Shown here in pieces: positions 22,295-31,797 of a stretch of 64,000 bases of DNA. The position numbers were made by a program, and so were the translations under genes. A model generated the notes under the pieces. It made no database searches. It was given only the letters and a program-made list of their open reading frames with translations, and had not been told where the DNA came from. Source of the stretch: Aplectana chamaeleonis (Eukaryota; Nematoda; Chromadorea; Rhabditida; Cosmocercidae); NCBI GenBank assembly GCA_029168955.1, contig JAPDOI010000065.1, forward strand, positions 1,550,001-1,614,000. Reading direction: 5' to 3'. Position 1 is the first letter of the stretch, and each line of letters begins with the position of its first letter.

Positions 22295-23720
22295 AAATTA
22301 GGTAAATCTGAAGAACCTCCCACCGGCTCTGATTTTCACGCTGGCACGGCTCTTTGCTCGTTACCTATCGGAATGGAAGGTACCATCTTAGTGGAAGACC
22401 AGCAAAACGGCGTTGGGGTACAAAAAAGGGAGACGTTCACGACATTGGCAACTATCGCTTTATCTGCCTGCTGTCTGTTGTCTACAAGTTGTTCATTCGT
22501 GATATTCTCAACAGGATCGACAGAAGGCTAGACGAAAAACAGCCATGCGGGCAAGCAGGGTTCCAAAAAGGATTCAGCACGATCGATCACATCCACACAG
22601 TTACGAAGCTTATCGAAATGTTGCGAGAATACAAGGCTCCGCTTTGGGTCACGTTCATCGACTTGAAGAAGGCTTTAGACTCCTTCGAAATAGAAGCGGC
22701 TCCTGCAGCCCTGGAAAACCAGGGTGTTCCCAGTCAATATGTGAAGATACTTCGTGAGCTGTACTGCAACTTGACAACCACTATTTCACCATTCTACGGA
22801 GAGATCATTGTCGATGTGAAGAGTGGGGTTTATCAGGGTGATACCCTTTCACCGAAACTCTTCAGTGCCTCTCTTGAAAACGTTATGCGCGAGTTGGAAT
22901 GGCAAGATATGAGAGTGAAAGTCGACGATCGGCAGTTAAGTCATCTTCGCTTTCCTGATGACATTGTTCTCATAACGCCATCTATCAGTCGAGCCGAACG
23001 AATGCTGACCGCCTTCGTGGAAAAGTTGGCCTCCAGCTGAATCTGACGAAAACGATGTGCATGAAAAACAGATACGTTTCTGATGCCCCATTCATGCTCA
23101 ACGGAACGAACATATCCGAATAGTCAAGCTACGAGTATCCAGGTCATGAGGTCAACATGAAGAACGATCAAGAACACCCGGCTCCATGCCCACCTGATTG
23201 ATTCCTTAGTTCCTCCAGCTTTAACGTATGCTTCGGACACCTAGGCATTACGTAAGCAAGATAAAAGTGCGGTCCGCGTCACTTAGCGCGCAATCGAGAG
23301 GACGATGCTCGGATTATCACATTTTATGCAAGTGAGGGAAGGATTAAGGAGTTCTGAGCTACGCACACGGTCAAAAATCAAGGACGCGGTCGAAAATGCA
23401 AAGTCGTCGGAAATCAGTTGGGCCGGGCACGTAATGCGTTTTGAGGATAACCGTTGGACAAGAGCTGTAACAGATTGGGTACCGCGGGACCTTAAGCGCA
23501 CTACTGATCGTCCGCCAACACGATGGTCGGATTTCTCCACCAAGAGCCTTGACGAAAGGAGTGAGCGTCTTTGTGTTCCTAGAGCGAGTACGATTTCTGG
23601 CCAACTATGGCATGCGATAGGGACGAATGAAGACGTTACAGGCGCCCGCTCGACATTTTCGATCATCAACGGGAGGACAGGTGATACAGATGATGCTTAT
23701 TCATGGGCGTTTTTTCTTCG
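22295..23720 (+). pseudogene. Decayed non-LTR retrotransposon reverse transcriptase (RTE-like)
   Basis: The stretch encodes a reverse transcriptase that would copy element RNA into DNA at a nick, but it is broken. Recognisable in order are: DIGNYR...LLSVVYKLF near 22440; QAGFQKGFSTIDHI; TFIDLKKALDSFE (first catalytic Asp); the GVYQGDTLSPKLF block; and LRFPDDIVL, the YxDD-box with Pro in place of Ala. A frame change near 23010 leads into LNLTKTMCMKN. The C-terminal tail follows at 23305-23700 (SWAGHVMRFEDNRWTRAV). Stops near 22380 and 23120-23220, frameshifts and the missing endonuclease show a dead, 5'-truncated copy. It is a different lineage from the LINE at 54.3 kb. Confidence 0.85.
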
Positions 23721-24263
23721 ATTTCGAAGCATTTTCTCTTTCCTGATGACCGGATCCACCTTTTCATAAAAAAGACTCAACAATTCTTTTTATCGCTGAT
23801 CTGCCTTCAAGCCTGATTAGTTGGGAAATTTTATTTCGGTAAATTTACAACTAAATCATCCGTTTCTGTCTAATGAGGCGATTGAACTCACAATTCAATG
23901 AGGAACAAAAAGAGGAGCATGACTCAAATTCCTCTAACCGTATTGAGCTAATCGAGGCTAATTTTCCTTTGACGATGTCGTGCCTTGAACGCAGTTTTCA
24001 CAATAAATCTCGTTTCCGTGTTGACTATATACCTATTAAAAAATCTAGAAAATGCGGAAACAGCGCTGAAAAGCTTTTTTGTGGGATAATTCAAGGACCT
24101 GTACTATTCCGCCATCATTAATAAGGCATCGGTGGTTGCGACAGGCGAAAGTTAAAACTGTATCGATATTTACAAAATATGTATAAATCGGGTGTCCGTG
24201 TCAGTTGAGTTCAAAAACGAGGAAAGCTGCCAAAAGAAGAAGCAGTGTATTGAAAACTCTTAA

Positions 24264-24716
24264 AGGCATCGTACGCGCTAAAAACTACTCTTCGTTTTTT
24301 GAGTTTGAATCGTTGGTTGGGCCCGCCTGAGAACGTGGGTAGAGTTTCTCGGGTCACCGACGCATCATTCGGAAGATATGGGTGAACGAATGCCTCAAAT
24401 TCCACCAAAAGAGGCCGGCCTTCTGACGGCCATGTGGCATAAAATGAAAAAGAAAGAAGGTTTTCAACAAGCGATATCGCGTAAATGAGTGGAAGTTCAT
24501 GTATCATTTGTTGATAAGCTACCCTCTTTTCTCATTTGAGGCTACATGGCTGTCGGAAGGCCGGCCTCTTTTGGTGGAATTCGAGGCATTCGATCTCACA
24601 TATCTTCCCAATGATGCGTCGGTGACCCGAAAAACTCTATCCACGTACTCAGGCTGGCCCAGCCAATGATTCAAACTCAAAAAAACGATGAGTGGTTTTC
24701 AGCGCGTACGATGCTT
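24264..24716. mobile_element. TTAA-flanked foldback MITE (AGGCATCGTACGCGC ends)
   Basis: The ends AGGCATCGTACGCGCTAAAA and its complement are flanked by TTAA at 24260-24263 and 24717-24720. Arms of about 190 bp pair almost throughout (GAGGCCGGCCTTCTGACGGC against GTCGGAAGGCCGGCCTC) around a centre near 24.49 kb. The terminal sequence is related to the elements at 14014-14587 and 34463-34858. Confidence 0.8.
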
Positions 24717-24847
24717 TTAAGAAAAAGCATACAGACAATTTTGTCGACCTAACAAACAAGCCCTCTGAGAGTGAAGAAATAGAACGAAATCATCTGAGTT
24801 CTTTCCCTTCTTGTACGTTTTTTTACCGTTACTTACAATTACTTACA

Positions 24848-24903
24848 GTAGTAGCATCCTCTTGACTAATGCTTTTGAGCATTAGTCAAGAGGATGCTGC
24901 TAC
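24848..24903. repeat. Near-perfect 26-bp-stem hairpin
   Basis: GTAGTAGCATCCTCTTGACT and its continuation pair with the downstream complement with a single G-T pair and a loop of four bases (TTTG). It is 56 bp in all and may be a minimal palindromic insertion or a transcribed hairpin; the sequence alone does not say which. Confidence 0.75.
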
Positions 24904-24984
24904 TTTGCCTGCAAGTTCTTAGGCGGGACAGCAGGCCCAGATTTTCATCTATAGAAATCACAGGAGACTAGTGGCTCAAAAGTT

Positions 24985-25210
24985 TTGAGAAAAAAAAACG
25001 TCGAAAGCAGTGTACATTTCATCCGATGGCCAAAATCGCGTCGGATCGGGTTTTCGGATATTCCCGATTTTGCAAAACCGACTCATCGAATAAAACGGAT
25101 ACTGGCCCGAACGAGAATTTCGGATAACGGATCCTATCCAAAACGAGAATTTTTGACCGGATCGGATATCGGATATCCGACCGGATAAACTCGGATCCAC
25201 TGGATAATTC
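24985..25210. repeat. Degenerate GGAT/ATCC-rich simple repeat
   Basis: Irregular repetition of CGGAT, ATCCGA and TTTCGGATA is dense here and recurs at 27.9-28.2 kb. Open frames through it are low-complexity. Confidence 0.6.
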
Positions 25211-25400
25211 GGATGAAAAAACGTATAAGAAAAATTTTCAGTAGTACCGAAGTGTCAGCTTCGTGTATTAAAGCAAATACATTTCTAAAGCCAAATATAA
25301 TCTTTATATATTATTCGTAGAAACAAACAAAACACCGGTTTTGGGAAATTTGAAAGCAATAGTTGACATGAGAAGTTGGACCGGTACTAGTAAACCTTCA

Positions 25401-25532
25401 GGGCTGGAATTCACGAAACGTTAACCACGTTTCAGCCATGGTTTGTGGCCGATCGATTTGCACACGATGTACATAGCCATGGCTACGCTAGCCATGGTTG
25501 AAACGTGGTTAGCGTTTCGTGAATTCCACCCC
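25401..25532. repeat. Short foldback MITE
   Basis: GGGCTGGAATTCACGAAACG at the left is mirrored by CGTTTCGTGAATTCCACCCC at the right. The arms continue as TAACCACGTTTCAGCCATGG with the complement, about 45 bp per arm, and the loop is about 40 bp. Confidence 0.8.
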
Positions 25533-25659
25533 AGATTGTAAAAAATTACTACAAACTATCGTGGTGATCATAAAACAAGACATATTTGGAGATCTTGGAC
25601 TGATATGGTTGCTTTAATCATGCAGCGCATTTAAAGACACGCGTTCAGTCGACTATTTC

Positions 25660-26010
25660 GGTGTCGTCTTCCGACAAATCTTCCTTTCCGAAAGTAGATC
25701 GTCACTATCCAAGTCAGCGTTATCATAATCGGATTTGACCTCACTGCGCCCATACTTTTCGATGACTACATGTCAGTACAGAGAAAATTTAGAGGTCCGA
25801 CAATTGGAAAGTAATGTAGTGCAGCGAATCCTGGGCAATTGAATATTTGGGGCCGCATTCCTCGCAACGGAGTCGGCCGCGGCACGCCGCTGCTCGGGCA
25901 GGAATTTCAACAGTGGAGACCAGAAACCGTCCGAGGTAACCAAAATGAGGCGTAAGCAAAATGCTCTGGCCGTACACAGCACGAAACATAGAAAAGTTCG
26001 AGCACAAGCT
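25660..26010 (-). pseudogene. Broken coding-like remnant, unknown
   Basis: On the minus strand a frame ending at 25789 contains RGRLRCEECGPKYSIAQDSL. About 100 bp further, two overlapping frames give an acidic tail (DYDNADLDSDDLLSE then GKEDLSEDDTEIVD and a stop) that can only be joined by a frameshift. The pattern is what a decayed exon looks like; the paired Cys could be a zinc knuckle. I recognise no family. Confidence 0.25.
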
Positions 26011-26185
26011 CCAGGAATCATTTCGGCTGCTCTTTTCAATGTTGGCGTCCGGAAAAAGGCGGTTGACTTCACAACACCCACAGTTTCCCTTCCCTTTTAA
26101 AATACGAATAGTTAGTGACCCAGCGGTTTGATATTTTTTACAAAGTTGTTTTTCTAAGTGGGCTTATTTGACAGATATACGACTA

Positions 26186-26336
26186 ACATCGGCATGGATC
26201 CTGAAGAGACTTTGCGTCCCCCATTGGAGGTTGGCGCAAACTCGGTGCAGCTATGTTATAGCATATGGCACCGAGTTTGCGCCAACCTTCAAAGGTGAAC
26301 GCGAAGTCTCTTCAGGATCCATTCCGACGTTACCTA
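26186..26336. repeat. Palindromic element with 65-bp arms
   Basis: GGATCCTGAAGAGACTT opens the left arm and AAGTCTCTTCAGGATCC closes the right. The innermost 20 bp (GGTTGGCGCAAACTCGGTGC) pair perfectly across a 19-base loop. Related sequence at 17226-17325 shows that this is a dispersed family. Confidence 0.8.
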
Positions 26337-26526
26337 AGATAGCGGCGGGTACGAGTGCTCATAGAATCGTGACGAAGGATGACACGCTTCAGTTCTCCGC
26401 CACTGAATGGAAGATTGGGATTTTGTCAGATTCACGTACAGGCGTAAAACATCCTTCCTGGATCCCTCTCTACAGTACCGCGCACATTTTTTGCAAAAAA
26501 AGCGTTTTGGGGCCATGCGCTCTTAA

Positions 26527-27013
26527 AGGCAGTGTTCACGATGAAAAAAGTGCTTGAAATTCCACTAGGAATGGGTAGAGGAGGGACACTCTGTAACGTT
26601 AACGTCGAAAGAACGCATGAAAACGAGCGAGGAAGAGCCCCAAAAGAGCCCGAAGTTGTCACTTTGAGCGCATGGCAAACCCCCATAAGCGCATCGCCCG
26701 CCCACCGACGTGAACGAATGAAAGCTTGAAATCGTGAGATGAGCGATGGTTTTCGATTATTGGCCCCGTTCTTCCCTTCATTCTCGACTTTTCTCTTTAC
26801 TCAGGTCAGCTCGCATACATCGACTGCAAAAGACTGAAGTTACAAGCCTCGGACAACTCGTCCACCATGTTTCCTTAGCTCAATTTTTGAGGGACGATAA
26901 CTCCGTTCGCAGAAGGTCTCGTACGATATCAGAGACATCGTTGGAATCAGCATGGGACCGTTTTCAAGATAGGCTGAAAAACAAAAAAGCGATTTTCATC
27001 GTGGACACTGCCT
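26527..27013 (+). mobile_element. TTAA-flanked MITE, subfamily 2
   Basis: A 487-bp complete copy: AGGCAGTGTTCACGATGAAA at left, TTTTCATCGTGGACACTGCCT at right as the complement with one change, TTAA at 26523-26526 and 27014-27017. The core block CCCCGTTCTTCCCTTCATTC is at 26763. Short open frames inside it are not genes. Confidence 0.85.
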
Positions 27014-27079
27014 TTAAAGCGCCGCATCGCCGTAACTAACTTTAAAATCGACGGAATGAGTTTTCTGGCAGTTTTAGTG

Positions 27080-27615
27080 TTCCTCTCAGTGAGGCGAATG
27101 CAATGGTACGTGTAGAAAGTCTTAGTAGTAAAGCACGTGCTGCTGCAGCCAAGTCACGCTACAACATTCTGCGTGCAATTGCTGGCACCGCCTGGGGCAG
27201 CACAAAGGAAGTTCTGCGTAAAACGTATAGAACCATGGTACTGCATGTCTCGAAACCTCCGAGCACTCGCGTAGAGGACCACAGATGGCTGAGTGTACAC
27301 GTTTCATGACAGAATAGTTGTCTGCTGCTCAGCCCAATCCCGTATATGGCGGTGTGCCTCCTCTAGTCGATGATAGTGAAGCTTACCTGCTCAGGCGTAC
27401 TCGAACCATCCTAGCAGGTCTTCGATGCGGTCATTCTACCTACGTGAAGGCCTACGCACAGAGGATTAGCCAGTCAGTCCCCGATAAATGCCTTGATTGT
27501 CAACGTGTTGGGCATGATTCATTGCATCTATTTTCATGTCCGGTTTGACCTACAACCCTGTCTGCTCTATATTTATGGTACAAGCCGTGTGAGGTTTCCA
27601 ACTTTCTGCGCCTCT
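27080..27615 (+). pseudogene. 3' fragment of a second LINE lineage
   Basis: The segment holds the C-terminal part of a LINE polyprotein after the reverse transcriptase core: SKARAAAAKSRYNILRAIAG then GTAWGSTKEVLRKTYRTMV. After a frame change near 27240 the tail reads RRTRTILAGLRCGHSTYVKA and CLDCQRVGHDSLHLFSC, a CCHHC-type zinc-binding tail as in Jockey/CR1-type elements. It ends with an LW-x-KPCEVSNFL-type motif. It is 5'-truncated, frameshifted and inactive. Confidence 0.7.
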
Positions 27616-27708
27616 GATGCGATGCTTTCTAATGGCTGAGAAGAAGAATAGTAGACGAAAGAATCTTCTGGATTTCGGAATTTCAATTTTGGCGCCAACA
27701 ATGCGTCA

Positions 27709-27758
27709 AAATGCGCGCGCGTAAATCACAGGCGCATGTGCGCGCGTAAATCACAGGC
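27709..27758. repeat. Tandem duplication, about 22 bp, two copies
   Basis: GCGCGCGTAAATCACAGGC appears twice in direct succession. Confidence 0.8.
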
Positions 27759-27884
27759 TCACATCATCGTCATTTGCGTCGTGCACGTCGATGGAGATTA
27801 ATTTCGAATTTCGGACAAGGCAGAAACAGTGGGCAGTGGGTCAGGAATTACCTTCAGGGCGCGATTGTTGAATTGAGTAAAATG

Positions 27885-28215
27885 AACGCAAATCAATTTG
27901 GTTTTATCCGAAATTATCCGATTTTCATTCAAAATTAACCGAGTTTTAACCAAAATCATCCGATTTTCATCCGATTTCGATGCGATCGATTATCCGTTTT
28001 CAACCGTTTTTCTATTTAATTATCCGGTTTTCTGATCGGATCCTTCAATTTTCACTTTTCCGGATATCGGATATTTCGGATATCGTGTTTTTTCGTCTGA
28101 TCGGATTTCGGATCAATCCGAAATCGCCATTTTGATGTCGGATCGGATTTCGGATAATTATCCGATCGGATCATCCGACCCGGATATCCGAAACCGACTC
28201 CGTCGGATGGAATGT
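27885..28215. repeat. Degenerate ATCCGA-rich simple repeat
   Basis: CCGATTTTCAT, GGATATCGGATAT, TCGGATTTCGGAT and related units are interspersed without a fixed period. It is the same family as at 24985-25210. Confidence 0.65.
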
Positions 28216-28634
28216 ATACCTCTCAGCAAGCCAACGCGTTCTGAAATCGCTCACCCCAGCAAAGTGCCCGTCCTTGTTGCCCTCACCATGTGTGGTCGCA
28301 AGCAAAGTTTCAGTCCAGTGAAAAGTATTGGTAAGCGGATGAAGGTCGCCTTTCGCGATCAAACCTCCTAAAGGGTGGTGTTGCACATGCGGCACAGGCC
28401 GCCGCAAGTTATCGCATCTCGTCAATTCACTGGCGACGAGCATGACGCTGGAATTAACTGAGACTTCGTCATTCTACACAGCACAATCCTCTTACTACGC
28501 AGAGCTAAAAAAATCACAAAAGCGATAGTGATAGTTTGTTCCGTATTATCAGTTCACACCACTACACCAAAAAAATAACCCGAATCGCTTCATATTCATA
28601 ACAAACCGACAGAACTGAAAGGTAGACAGACAAA
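28216..28634. other. Stretch without a supported gene
   Basis: A 28216-28450 segment has open frames on both strands with a few Cys and His (for example PHVQHHPLGG on the minus strand), but no domain or splice sites I can support. It may be a LINE fragment. Confidence 0.3.
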
Positions 28635-29197
28635 TACAATACCGCCCCTATCTTTTGGTCGCGCAAGAGCGCCGGAGCGCGCCGTTTGGCGTCGTTTTGA
28701 ATAATTCGCTTCAAAGTGGTCCAATCGGAAAATGGTAGCCAAATTTAGAATCAGCATCAAAACTGCGATCTACTGAATGCATAAAGATCTACAATGGAAC
28801 TCGGTGGACGATTTTGGGTTACGGTAGCCATCCAATGACCCTCGTGTCCAAATGGGGCTGGCGTTAAAGCAATGTGATAAGTGGATTTCTCGACGTTTTC
28901 TCGTATTTAGCACATTCATATGCCATTTGTTATCCTCTGCGTTTCTTTTGACACATTTTGACAGCGAAAAAATTTACAAAAATTCATAAAAAAAGTCATT
29001 TTTCCTAACAACTTATAGATTTTAATGTGGCAGACTCACGGAGTTCTTCTATATTAGTGACTTATTTTGAGATAAATTGCAAAACTATGAGGAGAACTAA
29101 GGTATTAAAAGTTAAACGGAAATCGCGCCTTGAAATTAGGTTAATTCTTCGATTTCACATTCAAATAGGTAGGTATCAAAGCGCATTTCAACAGCTA

Positions 29198-30014
29198 TGC
29201 GAAGATACAATACCCGCGCTAAGTTTTGTAAAAACGGGGAGCATTTGCCAAACTTGGCAAAAAAGCGTCCGATGCATGTAACTTTTTTGAACGAAGACAT
29301 TTTTGGATTCTGAAAACGCTATCATATTCACAGCTCGAATTCCTACATAACAATGTGCCTTGTGGACCGAAGTTCCCTAAAATCACTTTGTTTTCGAGTA
29401 AAATTGTTTTTGCGGTCGTTTTACAAAAACGTCGCGCGCGGCAAAAAGCGGCGAAACTTTGAGTAGTAATTGTACAAGTAATATAAGAGTAATCTCTATG
29501 TTTTCTTCGTGAATTGGATGAAAGTGGGGCTCTCTCGAGATCTGTGGAGATTGAATTTTCGAAATCTTTCATAAAACACTCTCGGGAGCTTCCTGAAAAG
29601 CCGGACTTTTGTTGCGAAAGCCCCAGACCGATAAATGGAGGATTTCGAAAAATCAATTTGCACAGATCTCGAGAGAGCCCCTTTTTTCATCCAATTCACG
29701 AAGAAAACATAGAGATTACTCTTCCATTACTTGTACAATTACTACTCAAAGTTTCGCCGCTTTTTGCCGCGCGCGACGTTTTTGTAAAACAACCGCAAAA
29801 ACAATTCTACTGGAAAACAAAGCGATTGTGGGGAACTTCGGTCCACAAGACACAGAGTTATGTGGGAATTTGAGCTAAGAATATGATAGCGTTTTGAGAA
29901 TCAAAAATGTCTTCGTTCAAAAAAGTTACATGCATCGGACGCTTTTTTGCCAATTTTGGCAAATGCTCCCCGTTTTTACAAAACTTAGCGCGGGTATTGT
30001 ATCGCTTTGCAATC
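29198..30014. repeat. Near-perfect foldback with about 370-bp arms
   Basis: GATACAATACCCGCGCTAAG at the left end is mirrored by CTTAGCGCGGGTATTGTATC at the right; arms 29198-29570 and 29641-30014 match with few differences around a loop of about 70 bp. Similar proteins can be read on both strands (for example SRRKHRDYS), which only reflects the symmetry. Its high arm identity compared with the outer element suggests a younger insertion. Confidence 0.8.
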
Positions 30015-30119
30015 TTTGCTTTTTCTCCTCACATTGAGAAATCATGTCCAGAATCAGCCAGTATATGGAAATTCACCAAGAATGAACAGTTGAAAAAAAT
30101 TCCCAGATGTCCAGAAGTG

Positions 30120-30765
30120 TTAAAGAAAGAAATTCAAAACTGCTAATTCTATTGAAAATTCAGTTTTTAAATTTCTTTTTTTCTTTGGAGAAAAATGGAA
30201 CAATTTCTTGATTGTCGCATTCTTGAAACAATCGTCTGTTACGAGATTCATGGGATTCAAAGAAGGTTCTGGTATCAAAATTTAAAAATTGTTCTCCTAA
30301 TGAAAATTCAACCTTGAATTTTTTTTTCGCGGGAAGACTTGAATTTTTTTGAAATCAGCATTTTTAAAATGAATGCTGATTGAATTTATGCGCTCTACAT
30401 GAACAGTGAAAATACCTAGAATGTTTTCACACTGAGAATGGAAATTAAGAGAAAATTCAAATTTCATTTGTTTTTTCGGGAGAAAAGATCGAAGAATTTC
30501 ACGATTCCCACATTCCACGATTCCCACAAATAAATTCATATAATGAAGCTAAAAATACATGGAATTTAAAGAGGAATCTGGAAAGAAATTCAAAATTTGT
30601 GGTCTCAGTGAAAATTTACTTTCGATAATTTATTCATTTCTTGGAAAAATAATTGGAAAAGGTTGGGAATTCTAAATTTTCGAAACAATTTCTGAACAAA
30701 TTCATGCGCTATACACGAAAACATTGAACTCGATGAGTATTTCAGCATGAAAATTGGAAGTGGTC
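30120..30765. repeat. Degenerate tandem repeat, unit about 315 bp
   Basis: GAAATTCAAAA...GAAAATT blocks near 30130 and 30585, and TTTATGCGCTCTACATGAA near 30385 against TTCATGCGCTATACACGAA near 30702, recur at about 315-bp spacing. Identity is low. Confidence 0.45.
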
Positions 30766-31097
30766 ACTTACCTTTTATTACTCTATTACCTACCTTTTTT
30801 GAATGAGAAATGGAATAACTAACCCAATTTCAAGACGCGGTTCACGTTTAACTTTTAATACCTGAATTCTCCTCAAAGTTTTGCAATTTATCTCAAAAAA
30901 AGTCATTAATATACAGGAACTTCGTGATTCTGCTACATTAAAATCCATAAAATGTTAGAAAAAATGACTTCTTTTATGAATTCTGTTAATTTTTTCGCTG
31001 TCAAAATGCGTCAGAAGAAATGCAGAGGATAACAAATGGCATATGAATGTGCTAAATACGAGAAAACGTCGAGAAATCCACTTATCAAAACACTTAA

Positions 31098-31370
31098 GGT
31101 GCGTCCGAATGAGAATGGCTGCCCACGCGGCCGGCGTGCTTGGCAGGCGGCCGCCGCGTTCGCCGCTCTCGGATGAGCATGCGAAAAGTCCCCACCGCCA
31201 TCGACAACGAACGAGGCCGGCACCCGCTTGCAGCAAGCACTGCGCCGATCAATCAGTGGGAGAGGGGACGGTCGTCGTTGAAATCCAACACTCGTCCGAT
31301 GGCGACACATGCGACGGCCGCCTGCCAAGCAAGCCGACCGCGTGGGTCGCCATTCTCATTCGGGCACACT
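31098..31370. mobile_element. Nested TTAA-flanked MITE in the right arm
   Basis: This 273-bp GC-rich element has inverted ends (GGTGCGTCCGAATGAGAATG and, at the right, CATTCTCATTCGGGCACACT) continuing through TGCTTGGCAGGCGG, about 53 bp. TTAA lies at 31094-31097 and 31371-31374. The equivalent place in the left arm (near 28866) has an empty TTAA site, proving insertion. Confidence 0.9.
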
Positions 31371-31797
31371 TTAAACGCCTGCCCCATTTGGACACGAGGG
31401 TCATTGGATGGCTACCGCCACCCAAAATCTTCCACTGAGTTCCATTTTAGAATTTTATACATCCAGTAGATCGCATTTTTGATGCTGATTCTAATTTTGG
31501 CTTCCATTTTCCGATTGGACCACTTTGAAGCGAGTTATTCAAAAACGACGCCAAACGCTCCGGCGCTCTAGCGCGCCCATTCACCAAAAGATAGGGGCGG
31601 TATTGTAGATACAGACATATACAGACAGCGTAACCAAAAACAAGAAAACCGTTGCAGGGCAGATAACTTTTCGTTTTCGATACTAAATTTGTCTCTTCTG
31701 AACTATGACCGCGAAGATGTTGCTCTTGGATTGAAGACTATATTAGTAACTAAAAATTTTCCGCTTACTGGAATAATTACAAGAAAGTAACCCGTTC

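Larger units (their letters stand above)
28637..31605. mobile_element. 3-kb inverted-repeat transposon flanked by TA, with nested elements
   Basis: The outer ends CAATACCGCCCCTATCTTTTGG (left, complement at right) are flanked by TA at 28635-28636 and 31606-31607. The left arm 28637-29178 pairs with 31605-30770, once a 273-bp insertion in the right arm is removed. The interior holds a separate foldback (29198-30014) and a degenerate tandem repeat. No transposase is encoded. A TA target suggests a Tc1/mariner-type mover; that is inference. Confidence 0.75.

Noticed and set aside
29219..29878. Open frames of 145 and 119 codons on opposite strands with similar proteins
   Set aside because: The similarity comes from the near-perfect palindrome at 29198-30014 and is not evidence of duplicate genes.
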